From contig JAKZES010000003.1 of NCBI GenBank assembly GCA_022548915.1, positions 124,001 to 188,000 on the forward strand: a stretch of 64,000 nucleotides of DNA, read 5' to 3'. Below the pieces are notes generated by a model. That model made no database searches and was not told the DNA's origin. It was given only the letters and a program-made list of their open reading frames with translations. Shown piece after piece: positions 62,701 through 64,000 of this stretch. Position 1 is the first letter of the stretch. Every line of letters begins with the position of its first letter. The DNA is from Verrucomicrobiaceae bacterium E54 (GTDB lineage Bacteria; Verrucomicrobiota; Verrucomicrobiia; Verrucomicrobiales; Akkermansiaceae). Position numbers and translations under genes: made by a program.

Positions 62701-63688
62701 CTTCCTCCTCGTAGATTTTCACCAGCAGGTCGAAGGCGTAGGTGAGCATGTGGCCGGAGCCGCAGGCGGGGTCGAGGAGCTTGATTTCCTCGGGCGTGGC
62801 GACGGTGAGGCTGTCGGCGGGCGTTTGTCCCTCCCCCTTCGCCGAGGCTTCGGAGGACGAGTCGGGATCCTCGACGTAGTAGGGCATGTGCTCCTTGAGC
62901 CGGGAGTTCGGGCGGGAGCGCAGCCAGAGGCGGCCGAGGGAGTTCTCGACGAGGTAGCGGACGATCCAGTGCGGGGTGAAGAGCTGGGTGACGGCGGGGA
63001 TGTCCTCGCTGGGCACGGCCTTCTTGCGGGCCATGACGGCGTCCTTTTTCTCGGAGATGTAGAACTGGTAGAGCCAGCCGAGGATCTCGACCTCGGCGCA
63101 GTCGTCGTCGATGATCTCGGTGCGGAAGCCCTCCGCGACGGAGGTGGCGGTGAGCAGGTCGTCGGGCAGGAGCAGCTCGGTTTCGTCGTCGATGGCCTCG
63201 AAGAGGAAGGGCATCAGCGCGTGGTAGCAGCGGCAGGCGGCGAGGATGAGGCCGCGGTAGGCCTCGCCCTGGGGATCGGCCCCGGCAATGGCGGTGGGGA
63301 GGCGACCGTCGAGCAGGTCATTGAGGCGCTGGAGGTCGGTGTGAGGGCGGAGTTCCTCAGGCAGGGAGCCTGAGCGGAGGAGCTTGAGGATTTCCGGCTG
63401 AGTCTCGTCCCGCGTGGCCGGGGTGAGGACGCGGGCCTTGAAGGGATGCCAGCCCCGGGCATCGAGAAAGCGCAGCGCGGCGAGGCGGTTGAACCAGGTG
63501 TAGGCGACGCGTTCGATGAGGGCCTTGCGGTTCTTTTCCGCCTCCCGGCGCAGGGCAGCGACCTGGAGTCCCATCTCCCGGAGGTCCGGGGTGTCGGCGG
63601 TGAGGACGTAATCGAGCTTGCGGTCCACCGCCTCCATGAGCTGGGTGCGGACTTCCGGGGCAAAAGACTTGAGGGAGGAGGTGTTCAT
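59783..63688 (-). CDS. pglX: BREX adenine-specific DNA methyltransferase PglX
   Basis: PglX methylates adenine in host DNA at BREX sites so that self is distinguished from phage. The 1301-residue product has SAM-binding motif I DPACGSGHMLTYAFDLL (306-322) and catalytic motif IV VVANPPYLGG (479-488; NPPY of gamma N6-adenine MTases). A large C-terminal target-recognition region follows, and a CSCFACDKVG-type cysteine cluster lies near residue 1000. The ATG at 63688 begins a conserved start (MNTSSLKSFAPEVR). Upstream in-frame codons overlap the preceding gene and are not used. Size is typical for type-1-like BREX. No frameshift is seen. Confidence 0.92.
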   Translation of the reverse strand: MNTSSLKSFAPEVRTQLMEAVDRKLDYVLTADTPDLREMGLQVAALRREAEKNRKALIERVAYTWFNRLAALRFLDARGWHPFKARVLTPATRDETQPEILKLLRSGSLPEELRPHTDLQRLNDLLDGRLPTAIAGADPQGEAYRGLILAACRCYHALMPFLFEAIDDETELLLPDDLLTATSVAEGFRTEIIDDDCAEVEILGWLYQFYISEKKDAVMARKKAVPSEDIPAVTQLFTPHWIVRYLVENSLGRLWLRSRPNSRLKEHMPYYVEDPDSSSEASAKGEGQTPADSLTVATPEEIKLLDPACGSGHMLTYAFDLLVKIYEEEGHAPSEIPEKILTHNLFGLEICPRAAQLAQFALVCKAREQSRTAFRRPVQPQIMCLRDVALTPDEVKGFTDATGIKFSHDELAQIHQFRENTETFGSLIQPVLDGKQLIALKGKIAEQPPAGDLLVQNTHRKLRLVADQAEMLSQRYQIVVANPPYLGGRQMSEALKSFAKEFYPGSKADLFSMFIDRGFSLAAEHGYNAMITMQSWMFLSSFELIRKSIVMRKRMLTMAHLGSRAFDSIAGEVVQATAFVVQNDPPGKSLATYFRLVEGASEEQKSEAFKKAISKKGSAISYSVSSSAFASIPGSPVAYWAPEAMLDSFKTGTSLKDVSKPLQGATTSDNARFLRQWHEVGFPQIGFACDSRQAAKGSGLKWFPYNKGGEYRKWYGNQEFVINYLNDGEEIKAFHDELNKTSPGGRLKNQQCYFKKCISWSKIGAGDFAIRFFPTGFIFDVAGSALFPTTDKEISKLGSLLNSCVSRLGLQLLSPTLNFEAEHLCALPVLQLASKNECFDELVDLARADWDNFETSWDFRDLPLLRSGDWEVEPGQPGGPWKGRTLAESWANYVAYCTAAIRRMQELETENNRLWIDAYGLQDELTPEVPEDEITLARADSKKDMAAFLSYAVGCMMGRYSLDHPGLILADAGDTVENYLAKTWQRTEPLDEKRAIQDPESVVLIPDAQCSCFACDKVGPTEEARFILADLYDREEGEIKGRPMIYCESCATENADRIVLNRPLTQFSVQDGLTQEWAEPETLGAFLDLAKCFAHRIPRSRDEITFPPDDDAIVPLLDGEWFTDDIVARTRELLRVTFGDDTLEENLRFIEDALGKDLRKYFLTDFYKDHLQTYKKRPIYWLFQSPKKGFGALVYLHRYTRDTVNTLLNDYLRDFLKKLESRIEHLEHVQDTASSAREKNAAAKEEAKLKKTLKECREWERDVLLPLAQQRLEIDLDDGVKANYPKFGKALASVPGMKSED

Positions 63689-63707
63689 TCGGGAGCAGCA
63701 GATTGGT

Positions 63708-64000
63708 TCAGATGATTTCAGCGACGGTGGTGAAGAGATCGTGCATACGCCTAACGGCAAGATTCGCGATCCCGGGCCACGCGGACGGGTCGGTGGTATA
63801 GCCTCCTTGAGTGCTGATGGATAGCGTGCAGGATTTGCCGCCTTTGGAGCCCGTGCCCACAATCCCCCCTCCAAAGTTGTGGCCTGTGATTCCGAGCCGC
63901 TTTCGGAGCGCATTGTAGCGCCGAATTTGGCCCGAAGGGATGAACACAGCGGCCCGAACCTCGTCGCCGACTACGACGTAGTGCCAATTGAGTTCGTTCA
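63708..64000 (-). CDS. 3' end of an upstream operon gene (runs off the window)
   Basis: The minus-strand frame is open from the right edge to a TGA 19 bp before pglX, giving at least 96 codons. The visible part ends with LNWHYVVVGDEVRAAVFIPS, then RRYNALRKRLGI and a Gly/Ser-rich segment, closing in RRMHDLFTTVAEII. I cannot assign a family. The position is where brxC is often found, but I see no BrxC feature here. Confidence 0.6.
   Translation of the reverse strand, partial: NELNWHYVVVGDEVRAAVFIPSGQIRRYNALRKRLGITGHNFGGGIVGTGSKGGKSCTLSISTQGGYTTDPSAWPGIANLAVRRMHDLFTTVAEII

Overview
The window looks like a chromosome of a Verrucomicrobiota bacterium, probably Verrucomicrobiales. The evidence is GC-rich DNA, a tsf/rpsB pair, serine proteases with PEP-CTERM-type tails, and many very long secreted proteins with thrombospondin-type-3 calcium repeats and a shared C-terminal domain. 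Positions 1-3200 are ordinary backbone: rpsB (S2), tsf (EF-Ts), a broken PIN-domain gene and a GH25-like lipoprotein. A tRNA-Arg(ACG) gene at 3211 appears to mark the left edge of a large accessory region that fills the rest of the window.

Next to the tRNA is a compact phage-satellite-like module (3561-7305): an XRE repressor divergent from a small helix-turn-helix protein, then an overlapping primase-like gene and a RepA-like AAA ATPase. No integrase was found. From 13.4 to 29.1 kb a plus-strand, phage- or plasmid-like backbone carries a PD-(D/E)XK nuclease with Fe-S-type cysteines, DUF3150, a tightly overlapped DUF1257 (Ycf35)-DUF2997-small protein-AAA ATPase set, a second DNA polymerase sliding clamp and a WGR-domain ATP-dependent DNA ligase. 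Several of these transcription units are preceded by a GC-rich hairpin followed by a C/A-rich leader without a Shine-Dalgarno motif.

Blocks of mostly minus-strand secreted-protein genes interrupt this backbone (8.0-12.7, 19.3-26.2 and 36.4-45.1 kb, plus a plus-strand 2,321-residue protein at 29.4-36.4 kb). One block (19.3-26.36 kb) lies between two 41-bp near-identical direct repeats. Two other genes share a 984-bp 3' cassette joined exactly after a PEP-like motif. Another locus shows two different secreted-protein genes bracketed by intact and decayed copies of the same two small flanking genes, next to an IS3-family element. These patterns suggest repeated exchange of surface-protein genes and of their C-terminal modules.

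From 45.6 to 50 kb come phage-type accessory genes: YpsA/SLOG-like, DUF4326, DUF5131 (Gp37/Gp68) and DUF3987. From 64 kb down to 50.4 kb runs a single minus-strand operon that I read as a variant BREX antiphage system: partial unknown gene - pglX - FRG-domain gene - 31-codon ORF - large zinc-ribbon/PD-(D/E)XK candidate nuclease - possible GIY-YIG-like protein - pglZ - brxL. Here brxL carries a C-terminal MIT_C/phospholipase-D-like domain where a Lon-type protease domain would be expected. brxA, brxB and brxC are not visible and may lie beyond the right edge. This operon, with two nuclease-like accessory proteins and the altered BrxL, is the most interesting system in the window.
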